A stretch of 50,646 bases of DNA. Origin: CAZFVY01 sp964522665. GTDB lineage: Bacteria > Verrucomicrobiota > Verrucomicrobiia > Limisphaerales > CAZFVY01. Positions 9,475 through 18,315 of this stretch are shown here, piece by piece (position 1 is the stretch's first letter; the number at the start of each line of letters is the position of its first letter). Both the position numbers and the translations under genes were made by a program. Location of the stretch: contig CAZFVY010000048.1 of the NCBI GenBank assembly GCA_964522665.1, positions 1 through 50,646 of the forward strand. The letters are read 5' to 3'. Below the pieces are notes generated by a model that had not been told where the DNA came from, ran no database searches, and saw nothing but the letters and a program-made list of their open reading frames with translations.

Positions 9475-9537
9475 ATGGTGAAGTTTACCGTCGCGGGCAA
9501 GGAATTCCAACTGACGCCCAAGCTCCGACGTCCGTAA
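9475..9537 (+). CDS. Possible micro-ORF (20 codons) or gene remnant
   Basis: ATG 9475 is preceded closely by GGAGAG and opens a 20-residue frame (MVKFTVAGKEFQLTPKLRRP) ending at TAA 9535. The same frame stays open back to TTG 9427, adding a basic segment. It reads like real protein but has no recognisable family. It lies in the 275-bp space between the lipoprotein gene and the ribonucleotide reductase terminator. It could be a decayed gene end or chance. Confidence 0.2.
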   Translation: MVKFTVAGKEFQLTPKLRRP

Positions 9538-9584
9538 GGCGCGCTTCGTTCGGTGGCCAATCCGAGCGGTTGATTCCGGGCAAG

Positions 9585-9614
9585 AAAAAAGGCGCAGACC
9601 GCATGTCTGCGCCT
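9585..9614 (-). terminator. Rho-independent terminator of nrdJ
   Basis: A perfect 10-bp stem (9590-9599 with 9605-9614) closes a 5-nt loop. It is followed on the minus strand by a run of six T (the A run at 9585-9590, partly in the stem). It sits 20 bp beyond the stop codon of the minus-strand ribonucleotide reductase gene, with the correct orientation for it. Confidence 0.85.
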
Positions 9615-9633
9615 CTGGGTTGTCGGTAAAAGT

Positions 9634-12600
9634 CTAACTGCAACCGAGACTTTCGCCGCAATTCAGGCACTTGTAGCAGGCGCCATTGCGCACCGCGACA
9701 TGGCCGCAGTTCGGACAGGTCGGCGCGTCCTGCTGGAAGTGGGCGACGGCGTCACTCAGGGTGAGCACCACCCGGTGACCACCGGTTTCACCGTGACCGT
9801 GGTGACCATTGCCATTTCCGTTCCCGTTGCCATTCGCGCCGCGTGGCGCGCCGGACTTGAGACTGATCAACGCCTGGCCCTCGTCAGTCAGCGGCAGCTC
9901 GGGAACCGGTCGGTTCACTTTTTTTTTAACCTCTTCCATCAGGCCGGGCATGACCAACTCCGGCTGGTTGCGATTCGTGGCGTTCGTATCGCGGTAGTCC
10001 GGGATGAACTGCAGGGCCATCCAGCGAAACACGTAGTCGATGATCGACGAGGCGTTGCGGATGTCCGGGTTCTTCGTGAAGCCCGAAGGTTCAAATCGTT
10101 GGTAGGCGAATTTTTTGGCCAACGCCTCCAACGGCACACCATACTGCAACGCCATGCTGGTCAGCGTGCCGATCGAATCCATCAGACCGCCGATGGTCGA
10201 TCCTTCCTTCGCCATCGTGATGAAGACTTCGCCGGGCTGCCCGTCTTCAAACAGGCCGACCGTCAGGTAACCTTCGTGTCCGGCGATGTCGAATTTGTGC
10301 GTGACCGCGCGGCGAGTTTCCGGCAGGCGCCGGCGGAGGGGCTGGCCAGCTTGTTTGCTCAATTTGGCAATTTCAGCTTCCAGTTCCTTGAGCCGATTCG
10401 CGTCCGGGGCCGTATCGCTCTTGTCGCCGCCCTCGTTGGTCTTGCGGGTGTTGAGCGGTTGCGAACGTTTCGAGCCATCGCGATAGATGGCGACGCATTT
10501 GAGGCCCATCTTCCAGGCTTGAACGTAGGCGTCGCGAATGTCCTCGACCGTGCAGTCCTGGGGCAGGTTGACGGTCTTCGAGATCGCCCCGCTGATGAAC
10601 GGCTGGGAGGCCGCCATCATGCCGAGATGGGCGCGATAATGGATGCTGCGCTTGCCGCGATACGCCTTGAACGCGCAATCAAACACTGACAAATGCTCGG
10701 GCTTGAGGCCGCTGGCGACGGTCTGGCCCTTCTCCTCCACGTCTTCAATGGTGTCGAACTTCTCGATGTGGGCGACAATTGCGTCGGCCTCCGCGCGGGT
10801 ATAACCGAGACGGGAAAGGGCTTCGGGCACGGTGCGATTGACGATCTTGAGCATCCCGCCGCCGGCCAGCAATTTGTACTTAACCAGGGCGATGTCCGGC
10901 TCGACGCCGGTGGTGTCGCAATCCATCAAGAACGCGATGGTGCCGGTCGGGGCCAGGACCGTGACTTGGGCGTTGCGATAACCGCTCGCCCGGCCTTTGT
11001 CCAGCGCCCGATCCCAGCAACGGCGGGCTTCTTCCTTCAAATAGTGGAACTCGCGGCTCGGCTGAATCTGCTCCACCGCGTCGCGATGGAGGCCGATGAC
11101 GCCAAGCATCGACTGAATGTTGTCCGGCGCCAGCGGCTTGGCGACGTGCGCGCAACGGGCGTCGGTGTAGCCGGCGAACGGCCCGATCGCGCTGGCGATC
11201 TCGGCGGATTGTTCGTAGGCGTGGCCGGTCATGACCGCGGTCAGGGCCCCCGCCAGCGCGCGTCCGCCGTCCGAGTCGTAAGCGAGGCCGTAGCTCATGA
11301 TTAGGGAGCCAAGGTTCGCGTAACCAAGTCCCAAGGTGCGATAGATGTGCGAGTTTTCGGCAATCGCCTTGGTCGGATAACTCGCGTTATCGACGAGGAT
11401 TTCCTGCGCGGTGATGTAAATCCGGACGGCGGCTTTGTAACGTTCGATGTCGAACACGCCGTCTTCGCGCTTGAACTTCATCAGGTTCAACGAGGCGAGA
11501 TTGCAGGCGGTGTTGTTGAGGAACACGTATTCCGAGCAGGGATTGGTCGATTCAATCGGCTCGGTGCCTTTGCAGGTGTGCCACTTTTGAATCGAGCCGT
11601 CGTACTGCATTCCGGGGTCGCCGCAAACCCACGTCCCTTCGGCGATCTTGTTCAGCAGGGCCGAGGCGTCTTTCTTCTCGAGCGGCTTGCCGGTGGTGAC
11701 GGAGCGGGTCCACCATTCCTTCCCATCCATGGCCGCCTGCATGAACTGATCGCTGACGCGGACGGAAAGGTTCTCGTTTTGATACATTACGCTGCCATAG
11801 GCCTGGCCGTTGTACGAGCCGTCGTAACCCTGTTCGATCAACGCCCACGCCTTCTTTTCTTCCAATTGCTTGGCGTTGATGAACTCCTCGATGTCGCCGT
11901 GCCAGTCGCGCAACGTGTTCATCTTGGCCGCGCGGCGCGTTTTGCCGCCGGACTTGACGACATTCGCCACCTGGTCATAAACCTTCAGGAACGAGAGTGG
12001 GCCGCTCGGCCGGCCGCCGCCGCTGAGCTTTTCCTTGCTTGAACGAATCGGCGAGAGGTCGGTGCCGGTGCCGGAGCCGTACTTGAACAACATCGCCTCG
12101 CTGTACGCCAGACGCATGATGTCCTCCATGTTGTCCTCGACCGACTGGATGAAGCAGGCGCTGCCTTGGGGATATTCGTATTGGGTGTTGGCCCGCTGGG
12201 CTTCGCCGGTTTGGCGATTGTAATACCAATTGCCTTTCGCGGAGTCTTTGCCCACGCCGTATTGGTGGTAAAGCCCGACGTTGAACCAGACCGGCGAGTT
12301 AAACGCGCCGTATTGATTCACGCACAACCAGCAGAGTTCGTCGTAAAAAATCTCGCCGTCGGCCGCGGTGAAATAGCCGTCCTTGATCCCCCAATCCGCG
12401 ATGGTGCGGCAGACGCGGTGCATCAATTGGCGCACCGAGGTCTCGCGCTCGGACGTGTGCTGTTCCCCGTAAAAATACTTTGAGACGACCACTTTGGTGG
12501 CCAGGATCGACCACGATTTCGGCGTCTCCACGTTCTCCTGTCGGAAAATCACTTTGCCCGCGTCATCGGTGATTTCCGCGGTTCGCTGGTCCCATTCAAT

Positions 12601-12813
12601 CTGGTCAAACGGCTTGATTTTGGCGTCGCTGAATACGCGATCAATTTTGAGGGCCTTATTCGTTGCGCTGCGCCGATTGCGGCTCGGGCGGCGGGCGGCG
12701 ACCGAAGCGGCCGCGCGGGAGGTGAGAGCGGCAGTGGCAGAGGCAGAATGATCGCGGGCGTCAATCATGGGATTAGCGTTTGATGGATTAAAGTTTTTAA
12801 GTTTCGGCGTCAT
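9634..12813 (-). CDS. nrdJ: Adenosylcobalamin-dependent (class II) ribonucleoside-diphosphate reductase
   Basis: Reduces ribonucleotides to deoxyribonucleotides using a radical generated from coenzyme B12; oxygen-independent and cytoplasmic. The 1059-residue length fits the long NrdJ/NrdZ form. Catalytic landmarks: redox Cys220 (PQGSACF), thiyl Cys426 in the NPCSE motif, partner Cys437 (NNTACNLASLNL), and the NrdJ block LAPTGTIAFLMDCDTTGVEPD near residue 630. The C-terminus, after a Gly/Asn-rich linker, carries a Cys-rich tail (CPNCGH…CYKCLNCGESLGC) that resembles a zinc ribbon and supplies the mobile reducing cysteines. The first ~50 residues are Ala/Ser/Arg-rich and probably disordered; Met16 is an alternative start. 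No nrdAB or nrdDG gene lies in the window, and no cobalamin riboswitch was recognised upstream. Confidence 0.95.
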   Translation of the reverse strand: MTPKLKNFNPSNANPMIDARDHSASATAALTSRAAASVAARRPSRNRRSATNKALKIDRVFSDAKIKPFDQIEWDQRTAEITDDAGKVIFRQENVETPKSWSILATKVVVSKYFYGEQHTSERETSVRQLMHRVCRTIADWGIKDGYFTAADGEIFYDELCWLCVNQYGAFNSPVWFNVGLYHQYGVGKDSAKGNWYYNRQTGEAQRANTQYEYPQGSACFIQSVEDNMEDIMRLAYSEAMLFKYGSGTGTDLSPIRSSKEKLSGGGRPSGPLSFLKVYDQVANVVKSGGKTRRAAKMNTLRDWHGDIEEFINAKQLEEKKAWALIEQGYDGSYNGQAYGSVMYQNENLSVRVSDQFMQAAMDGKEWWTRSVTTGKPLEKKDASALLNKIAEGTWVCGDPGMQYDGSIQKWHTCKGTEPIESTNPCSEYVFLNNTACNLASLNLMKFKREDGVFDIERYKAAVRIYITAQEILVDNASYPTKAIAENSHIYRTLGLGYANLGSLIMSYGLAYDSDGGRALAGALTAVMTGHAYEQSAEIASAIGPFAGYTDARCAHVAKPLAPDNIQSMLGVIGLHRDAVEQIQPSREFHYLKEEARRCWDRALDKGRASGYRNAQVTVLAPTGTIAFLMDCDTTGVEPDIALVKYKLLAGGGMLKIVNRTVPEALSRLGYTRAEADAIVAHIEKFDTIEDVEEKGQTVASGLKPEHLSVFDCAFKAYRGKRSIHYRAHLGMMAASQPFISGAISKTVNLPQDCTVEDIRDAYVQAWKMGLKCVAIYRDGSKRSQPLNTRKTNEGGDKSDTAPDANRLKELEAEIAKLSKQAGQPLRRRLPETRRAVTHKFDIAGHEGYLTVGLFEDGQPGEVFITMAKEGSTIGGLMDSIGTLTSMALQYGVPLEALAKKFAYQRFEPSGFTKNPDIRNASSIIDYVFRWMALQFIPDYRDTNATNRNQPELVMPGLMEEVKKKVNRPVPELPLTDEGQALISLKSGAPRGANGNGNGNGNGHHGHGETGGHRVVLTLSDAVAHFQQDAPTCPNCGHVAVRNGACYKCLNCGESLGCS

Positions 12814-13349
12814 ATTTCCGCAGCCATCTAATTTAAGATCAAAAGGCCAGGAAAACTAGCCGAATCGGCCTACTTTGGTTGATGTTTTGCGGTTTTGGCC
12901 GCGTCAAACACCCCATTAAGTAGGGGAATGTCATTTACCATAACACAACCTGTGGTGGTATCAAGCAAAATATTCCGTTTTGTGACGTTTTCGTGCTCCC
13001 GGTTCCAAACGAAAGGTTTACAGCGTCACGCGGCGCGCTAAGGAACGCCCGCGGCCGGTCTTTTCGGCCCGCAAATCCGGTGTCCGGTCACTCGGAATTA
13101 CCGTCGCCAAAGTGGGGAATAATCACGGCTTTTCAAGTGTAAAAATCAATTGATTCTCTGGCTCTGATTGGCGCCGATTTGGCGCCCGAGAGAAGCGGGC
13201 GAGGCCGTCCGGATTTAGATTCGATCCAAAGCCTTGCCAGCGGTCCTTTTGCCGCCGTTGGAATGGGTGGTCGCTCGCATTAGCTCTAACCGTGGTAAGG
13301 GCGGAAAGTTCGTATCTTTTAGGGATCGAGACTCCGCGGGCGAACCGCG
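12814..13349. other. Intergenic region upstream of nrdJ
   Basis: About 535 bp, including a relatively AT-rich 180 bp next to nrdJ that holds the candidate promoter described separately and a small CCCC…GGGG hairpin at 12911-12926. Nothing else convincing is seen, and the open frames are short and low in complexity. A B12-box or cobalamin riboswitch core was looked for and not found. Confidence 0.5.
12937..12964 (-). promoter_or_regulatory. Candidate sigma70-type promoter for nrdJ
   Basis: Read on the minus strand: TTGATA (-35, bases 12964-12959), a 16-bp spacer, and TATGGT (-10, bases 12942-12937), about 120 bp before the start codon. The spacer contains CCACAGGTTGTG, with some resemblance to half of an NrdR box (…TTGTG), and an AT-rich GGAATATTTTG lies just upstream. 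NrdR control is plausible for a ribonucleotide reductase, but neither site is a good match. Confidence 0.35.
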
Positions 13350-13949
13350 TCAGTCGCCGCCGTGGTGGCGCCGAAACTCGACGACGCCGCTGACTTTCCA
13401 ACCGGATTCTTCGTGGGTCATCAGATATTGATAATGCGCTTCGGACCGGACGGCGCTCGTCAATTTGACGTTCGCGATGGCCGCGCTGCCGTTTTCGAAT
13501 ACGCCGCCGAAGATCGCCGATTTCGATTGGGCGATCGCGGGGTAACGGCTCTTGACCAATTGTTCGAACGAAGGGAGCGGAAAGGTCCGGCGAAAGGTGG
13601 CGCTGGCCAGGCCGTAAGCCTTCGCGTAATCGTTGGCGCGAAAGGCGGCCAATTGCTGGTCCACCGTCTTGATTATCTCCGTGCGGACGGCGTCCGCGCT
13701 GGGATGGAACGGGCGGAATGGGCCGGACGGTGGCTCCGGAAAATGCGAGCTGCCGCGCTCCTCATCCGGCGGGGGCGAGTTTTCGTTGAGGTGCGCGATG
13801 ACGAGCAACAAGGCGCCGACGGCCATTGTGAGGAGCAGTGACGACCCTCGACGCGAACGAACTCCCCTTCGCAACGGGGGCGGGTTGGTGGCATCCGTGG
13901 TCACTCTTATCTCGGTCGCCAGCGCCGCGTTGGACTTTGACCCAACCAT
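13350..13949 (-). CDS. Membrane-anchored DUF4864-like protein
   Basis: A 199-residue protein with one hydrophobic segment near residues 34-53 (SSLLLTMAVGALLLVIAHL), a proline-rich linker, and a C-terminal domain at about 90-195. That domain matches the DUF4864 pattern: TVDQQLAAFRANDYAKAYGLAS, FRRTFP, a block around VKSRYPAI, and a final strand region HEESGWKVSGVVEFR. DUF4864 belongs to the NTF2-like/SnoaL-type folds; no catalytic role is established. The start is uncertain. The N-terminal 30 residues are polar, and a start just before the hydrophobic segment would make it a signal anchor. It is alone, with convergent or unrelated neighbours. Confidence 0.65.
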   Translation of the reverse strand: MVGSKSNAALATEIRVTTDATNPPPLRRGVRSRRGSSLLLTMAVGALLLVIAHLNENSPPPDEERGSSHFPEPPSGPFRPFHPSADAVRTEIIKTVDQQLAAFRANDYAKAYGLASATFRRTFPLPSFEQLVKSRYPAIAQSKSAIFGGVFENGSAAIANVKLTSAVRSEAHYQYLMTHEESGWKVSGVVEFRRHHGGD

Positions 13950-14071
13950 GACATGGTGGTGAAATCAACGATCACAACCGGCGCTTTCGCGTAGAAATAC
14001 GGTGAGTCCATTTCGCGACTCAAGCACAAAGGCGCGCGAGCCGACGCCGTCTCTTCCGAACCGGGCGCGTT

Positions 14072-15379
14072 TCACGCCACGCCTCCCGGCGCCACGGAGC
14101 CGACCGCGCCCGGTGTTCGCCCGACGTCCCGCTGAGCGAAGCCGAGTCCGGCCGTGACGAGCAAACCGGCGGCCACCAGGTAAATTCCCCCGCCCAAGGC
14201 GATGGCGCGGCTCATGTTGGCCACCTCCTGCTCCGCGCCGCCGCGGGCCAAGACCCACCCGATCGCGACCGGCGCCGTGGCCCCGCCCGTCCAACCGACC
14301 GCGTTCATGATCCCCGCCGCCGTGGCGCGGGCGCGGGGATGCACGACGTCATATAACGACGCGAAAATGTTCGCGTCATAGATGCCTTTGCAAAACCCAA
14401 ACACCGTCATCCAGACCATCAATGCCTTCACGTCGCGCGTCGTGCCGGTCAGGAAAACGAAGCCGGCGCCGCAGACCAACCCAAGCGCCTGGGTGAGCAT
14501 GCGCCCGCCCGCGTGCCGCCGCGAGAGCCGGTCCGCCAGCCAGCCGCCGAACGGCGCGCCGACCGCGCTCGCCAATTGAATAAAGATCGTCCCCGCCAAG
14601 CCGGCCATCGTCAGTTTCAAGCCGAATTTTTCGCCCAGAAACGTCGGCATCCAGGTCAGGAAGGTGACGGCCACGAAATTCGCTCCGACGAAGGCCGCCA
14701 TCAACGCCACGGCCGTCGGCGTGCGAAAGACCTCGGCCAGGACCTCGGCGACCGACGGCTTGTCGGCCAGCGTCGGAACGTCAACGTGAGCCTCCGATTG
14801 GCCGCGCGGCGGCTCGCGCAAGGTTCGGCCGAGGATGAGCGCCAGCCCGACGCCGCACAGCCCAAAAACATAAAAACCGATCCGCCAGCCGAAATGCTCG
14901 GCGAAATATCCGCCCAACGCGCCGCCGCCGATCGTGCCGATATAGACGCTCGACTGATGCCACGACATCGCGCGCGACCGCGTGCCGGGACCGTGGTAAT
15001 CGGCGATCAACGACATCGACGCCGGGAAATAGAACGCCTCGCCAAAACCCTCCGCCGCGCGAATGGTGAAGAATTGCCAGAACGATTTCACCCACCCGGT
15101 CAGCATCGTGATGAGGCTCCAGAAGACGAACCCGCCCAGGATGAGGTTTTTGCGCCGGAAGCGGTCGCCGATGAACCCGGCCACCGGCGCCGCGCCCGCG
15201 TAAATCCACATGAACGCCGACCCGATCAAGCCCAGTTGAAATTTGTCGAAGCCGAATTCCTCCTTGAGTTTCGGGAACACCGAAAAAATCGCCTGCCGAT
15301 CCGCGTAATTGAAAAAGCAAACGAACCAAAGCATGAAGACAACCCACCATTTATAGTTCGAGGCCCGGGGAGTCTGCAT
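14072..15379 (-). CDS. MFS transporter, anion:cation symporter (ACS)-like
   Basis: An inner-membrane secondary transporter of 435 residues and about 12 transmembrane helices. The N-terminus WWVVFMLWFVCFFNYADRQ matches the ACS family signature with its N-Y-x-D-R motif in TM1, and the loop 2-3 motif is GFIGDRFRRKN. A central cytoplasmic loop (about 190-220) and a second six-helix half follow. The ACS family carries organic anions such as hexuronates, glucarate or tartrate with protons. An enolase-superfamily enzyme elsewhere in the window would suit such a substrate, but it lies 12 kb away and is not linked by operon. The C-terminal tail is short and Gly/Pro-rich. Confidence 0.88.
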   Translation of the reverse strand: MQTPRASNYKWWVVFMLWFVCFFNYADRQAIFSVFPKLKEEFGFDKFQLGLIGSAFMWIYAGAAPVAGFIGDRFRRKNLILGGFVFWSLITMLTGWVKSFWQFFTIRAAEGFGEAFYFPASMSLIADYHGPGTRSRAMSWHQSSVYIGTIGGGALGGYFAEHFGWRIGFYVFGLCGVGLALILGRTLREPPRGQSEAHVDVPTLADKPSVAEVLAEVFRTPTAVALMAAFVGANFVAVTFLTWMPTFLGEKFGLKLTMAGLAGTIFIQLASAVGAPFGGWLADRLSRRHAGGRMLTQALGLVCGAGFVFLTGTTRDVKALMVWMTVFGFCKGIYDANIFASLYDVVHPRARATAAGIMNAVGWTGGATAPVAIGWVLARGGAEQEVANMSRAIALGGGIYLVAAGLLVTAGLGFAQRDVGRTPGAVGSVAPGGVA

Positions 15380-15651
15380 CGGCGAACCATAGCCGGGCGC
15401 CCGCGCGCCGACAAGCGCGCGGAGAATAATTGCGTGTTCGGGAAAATCAACTTCGGTGTTTCAGCGGCAACCCAATCGCCCGGCGTTCGCTCCTCGGTGC
15501 CGACGGCAAAAAACCAAGGTGGGGCGAGGCTCCGACGAGCGCTGATATGATTCTAACCTCGGCCCACTCTCAAGCAAACGGCGTCGGTTCCGCGATTCAT
15601 GCGGCCAATCGCGCGTGACCTTCGTTCAACTGTCCGATAGCCTGATCGGTC

Positions 15652-16980
15652 GTGAGGACGAGTCCGCAACTACGGTTTTTGGTTGCCTTCAGCCTCTCAG
15701 CGTCTCTGCTCTTCGGCGCCGGTTGGTATTGCCTCGACCGCCTCCGCGAACCATCCTATCGGGGAAAATCGGCGGCCTATTGGTTCAAGGAATTCAGCCT
15801 TTGGGCGGGGCACGACGGGCGGTACGACTTTACGCGGCGCGAGGAGAGCCTGGAGGCGTTGCGGGCGATCGGCGACCCGGCGGTTTCGTATCTTCTGGGG
15901 CAGGCATTTCCCGCGCGCCCCGATTCGGCGGCTTGGACAAACTTCTTGAAGAAGCTGAATCGCTTCTATGACCGGTTCGGGCTTCCGCGCGCGGTGGGCG
16001 CTGACGTTCGGGCGGCCGCCGCGTTATCCGCGCTCGCGCAACTGCACCCACCGGGCCGGCTCGTCCTCCCGGCGCTACGTCGCCACTTGACGGCGACGAA
16101 CCCGATCGAGTCTGGGAATGCTCTGTCGATCGTCAGCTACCTGGGCGATGGCTTGAAAGATGCGATCCCTTTCTTGATGGACGCGTTGCGCAGCGGCGAC
16201 GGAAGGAAGAGAAGCTGCGCCTATCACGCGCTCCGGTTGCTCGGGCCGAAAGCAAAGTCCGCTGTGCCAACGTTGATTGATTTGATGGCGGCCGAAACCA
16301 ATCGCCTTAGTCTTGATCCAAACGTCTTCGCGCCCGCGATCACGCTCGGAAAAATCGGGAGCAACGCCGCGCCCGCTCTTCCGATCGTGAAGGAGTGGTT
16401 GGCGAGCGCGACCGATTGGGGAATTCAGTGCGGCCTATCGTCGATCCTGTTTCAGATCGACGACCGTGAGACCAACGCGCTTGCCTTTCTCATGAACGGC
16501 CTGACCAACCACGAACCGTCGAACCTCCGGTGGGTTGCGGCGCTGGCGCTAGGCGAGATCGGTCCCGGCGCCAGGGCCGCGGCCCCTTACGTTTGGGACA
16601 GCATTGAATCGGGGAGTGAGACGCTGGTCCGCGAGGCGCCCAGACTGTTCGAGCGCCTGGGAGTGTCCCCGGTCACCATCAAACCGAATTTGAAAGGACT
16701 GCTTGACGTGGGGAACCCGCAGACACGCTTCGACGCGGCCGCGGCGCTACTGCAGATGGACCCGAACGATCGCGATGCGCAGGAAGCTTTGATCAACTTC
16801 CTCCGGGTTGGTCCGGCTTTCGCCGAGCCAGCGATGGGGGAATTGCGCAAGGCCGGCGCCGCCGCGGGCGCGGCGATACCCGTTTTGTCCGAGATTCTGA
16901 GGCGCGACCCGAAAGGCAAAGGCCGAGCGGCTCGTTGGGCGCTTGAGCGGATCCAACCGCGCCCAGGCGAAGAAAATTGA
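15652..16980 (+). CDS. HEAT-repeat protein with N-terminal membrane anchor
   Basis: A 442-residue protein starting at GTG 15652. Residues about 8-27 (LRFLVAFSLSASLLFGAGW) form a signal anchor, followed by PSYRGKSAAYWFKEF, a motif common in Verrucomicrobiota/Planctomycetota HEAT proteins. The remainder is a series of about eight helical HEAT-type repeats with the D-A-x-P-x-L-x-x-x-L rhythm (for example KDAIPFLMDAL, KSAVPTLIDLM, AAPALPIVKEWL). HEAT solenoids act as protein-binding scaffolds, and no enzymatic motif is visible. A pseudopilin gene follows on the same strand after about 240 bp; a shared function is not evident. Confidence 0.82.
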   Translation: MRTSPQLRFLVAFSLSASLLFGAGWYCLDRLREPSYRGKSAAYWFKEFSLWAGHDGRYDFTRREESLEALRAIGDPAVSYLLGQAFPARPDSAAWTNFLKKLNRFYDRFGLPRAVGADVRAAAALSALAQLHPPGRLVLPALRRHLTATNPIESGNALSIVSYLGDGLKDAIPFLMDALRSGDGRKRSCAYHALRLLGPKAKSAVPTLIDLMAAETNRLSLDPNVFAPAITLGKIGSNAAPALPIVKEWLASATDWGIQCGLSSILFQIDDRETNALAFLMNGLTNHEPSNLRWVAALALGEIGPGARAAAPYVWDSIESGSETLVREAPRLFERLGVSPVTIKPNLKGLLDVGNPQTRFDAAAALLQMDPNDRDAQEALINFLRVGPAFAEPAMGELRKAGAAAGAAIPVLSEILRRDPKGKGRAARWALERIQPRPGEEN

Positions 16981-17220
16981 AGCTCGGCGCGGGCGCGGCG
17001 CCGCGGTTCGGCGGGCTTGGCTGGGATTGCGGGGATTTCCTTGGTCCGACGGCGAGAGGTTCAGGCTCGCCCAACCGGTCGGGATCGACGCGTGCCTGGA
17101 CAAGGGCGGGTCGCGGACGGCTTGAAAAAGTCCCGACCGATGTTATGGTAGGCAAGTCAATGGGCGGTGTGTTCCGGTCAGCGCGGCGACCATGAGGCCT
17201 TCAAACCACGACACCCAGGA

Positions 17221-18111
17221 ATGATGCGAAATCAGAAATCGAGTCAAACGGAGTCAGTTCGGCGGGATTCCTTCCGTCCCAGCTTTGGCTTCACCGTGAT
17301 TGAATTGCTTGTGGTCATTGCCGTAATCGCGGTACTCGCCTCGTTGCTGTTGCCCTCGCTGACCGGCGCCAAACGCGCCGCGGAAAACGTCCAGTGCAAA
17401 AGCAACCTGCATCAAATCCTGCTCGGATTGCAAATGTACGTCGATGACGTCAAGAGCTATCCCCACTGGAGCTCTGTCAATAATCCCAACCTTGCTCCAA
17501 CCAGGACGCCAGATGATCCGACTGTTTGGTGGTTCGACGCCATTGAGCCGTACACGCGGAGTCGTTGGACCGACGGGCTTTACCGCTGTCCGGCCTATAC
17601 TGGTGTCACGGCTGATTTTGATCGGTACTCAAATCTCACCGCCTCGGGGAGCTACGGATATAACTGGATCGGCTGCAAGCCGTTTGATATGCGCCCCCTC
17701 GGATCGCCGCCGTTGGGTTTGGGGCCGATCCAACTCCCGAGGGTTCACGTGACGGAGAGCATGGTGATGGCGCCCAGCGACATGATCGCGATCGGCGATG
17801 CCAACCTTTTTTGGAGCGGCCCTAAGTCTTCCACGCCGCTGCCCCCGCCGTACGACAGCCAAGTGAGAAGCGCCGTCGAGCTTGACGTAGTAGTCGCCCA
17901 CTCACTTCTGCTCCGACTGTATTCAGGCCAGGACTATTCCGCCATCGCGAAGGCGAATCAGCGCCGCCACGGTGGACGTTACAACGTCGCCTTTTGCGAT
18001 GGTCACGTCACGATGGAAAAGCCTGAACGACTCTTTGAGAACAGTGAAAGCTCAATGCGCCATTGGAATATCGATCACGAGGCCCATTTGGAGGATACCG
18101 TTGGGTGGTGA
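17221..18111 (+). CDS. Type II secretion-style pseudopilin (N-terminal methylation, C-terminal H-x-DG motif)
   Basis: A prepilin-like exported protein. A basic leader leads to the cleavage/methylation site …FGFTVIELLVVIAVIAVLASLLLPSL at about residues 22-46 (cleavage after Gly, mature N-terminal Phe, Glu at +5). The sequence continues with AKRAAENVQCKSNLHQILLGLQMY, a typical helix-to-globule junction. The C-terminus contains RRHGGRYNVAFCDGHV, the H-x9-DGH element seen in the large paralogous pseudopilin families of Verrucomicrobiota, Lentisphaerota and Planctomycetota. I start at ATG 17221 (ATGATG, just after AGGA) rather than at the upstream frame start. Such proteins occur in high copy as orphan genes, and their substrates are unknown. 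Confidence 0.88.
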   Translation: MMRNQKSSQTESVRRDSFRPSFGFTVIELLVVIAVIAVLASLLLPSLTGAKRAAENVQCKSNLHQILLGLQMYVDDVKSYPHWSSVNNPNLAPTRTPDDPTVWWFDAIEPYTRSRWTDGLYRCPAYTGVTADFDRYSNLTASGSYGYNWIGCKPFDMRPLGSPPLGLGPIQLPRVHVTESMVMAPSDMIAIGDANLFWSGPKSSTPLPPPYDSQVRSAVELDVVVAHSLLLRLYSGQDYSAIAKANQRRHGGRYNVAFCDGHVTMEKPERLFENSESSMRHWNIDHEAHLEDTVGW

Positions 18112-18315
18112 TGGTCTCCCCGAGCGGCGCTCGCTGGATGACGCGAGCGACGAACGTAGGCCGTTCCAGCGCCAACGATTCCGGGTAGCGGCCGTGGAGG
18201 CGAGCTAACGTTCTCGCGGGTTCCACTTGGACTGCAATCGCGGTGGTGAAATGTTGGCAATTTCCTTGGACGAAGGACCTTCCGGCGGGCATCGTAAGGG
18301 GATAGTTACGGCCGC

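Noticed and set aside
9700..10689. A 329-codon plus-strand frame opposite nrdJ
   Set aside because: The minus strand encodes a fully motif-bearing ribonucleotide reductase across the same bases, and this frame has no recognisable domain.
12814..13000. Cobalamin riboswitch upstream of nrdJ
   Set aside because: No B12-box-like core or the expected junction helices were seen in the leader.
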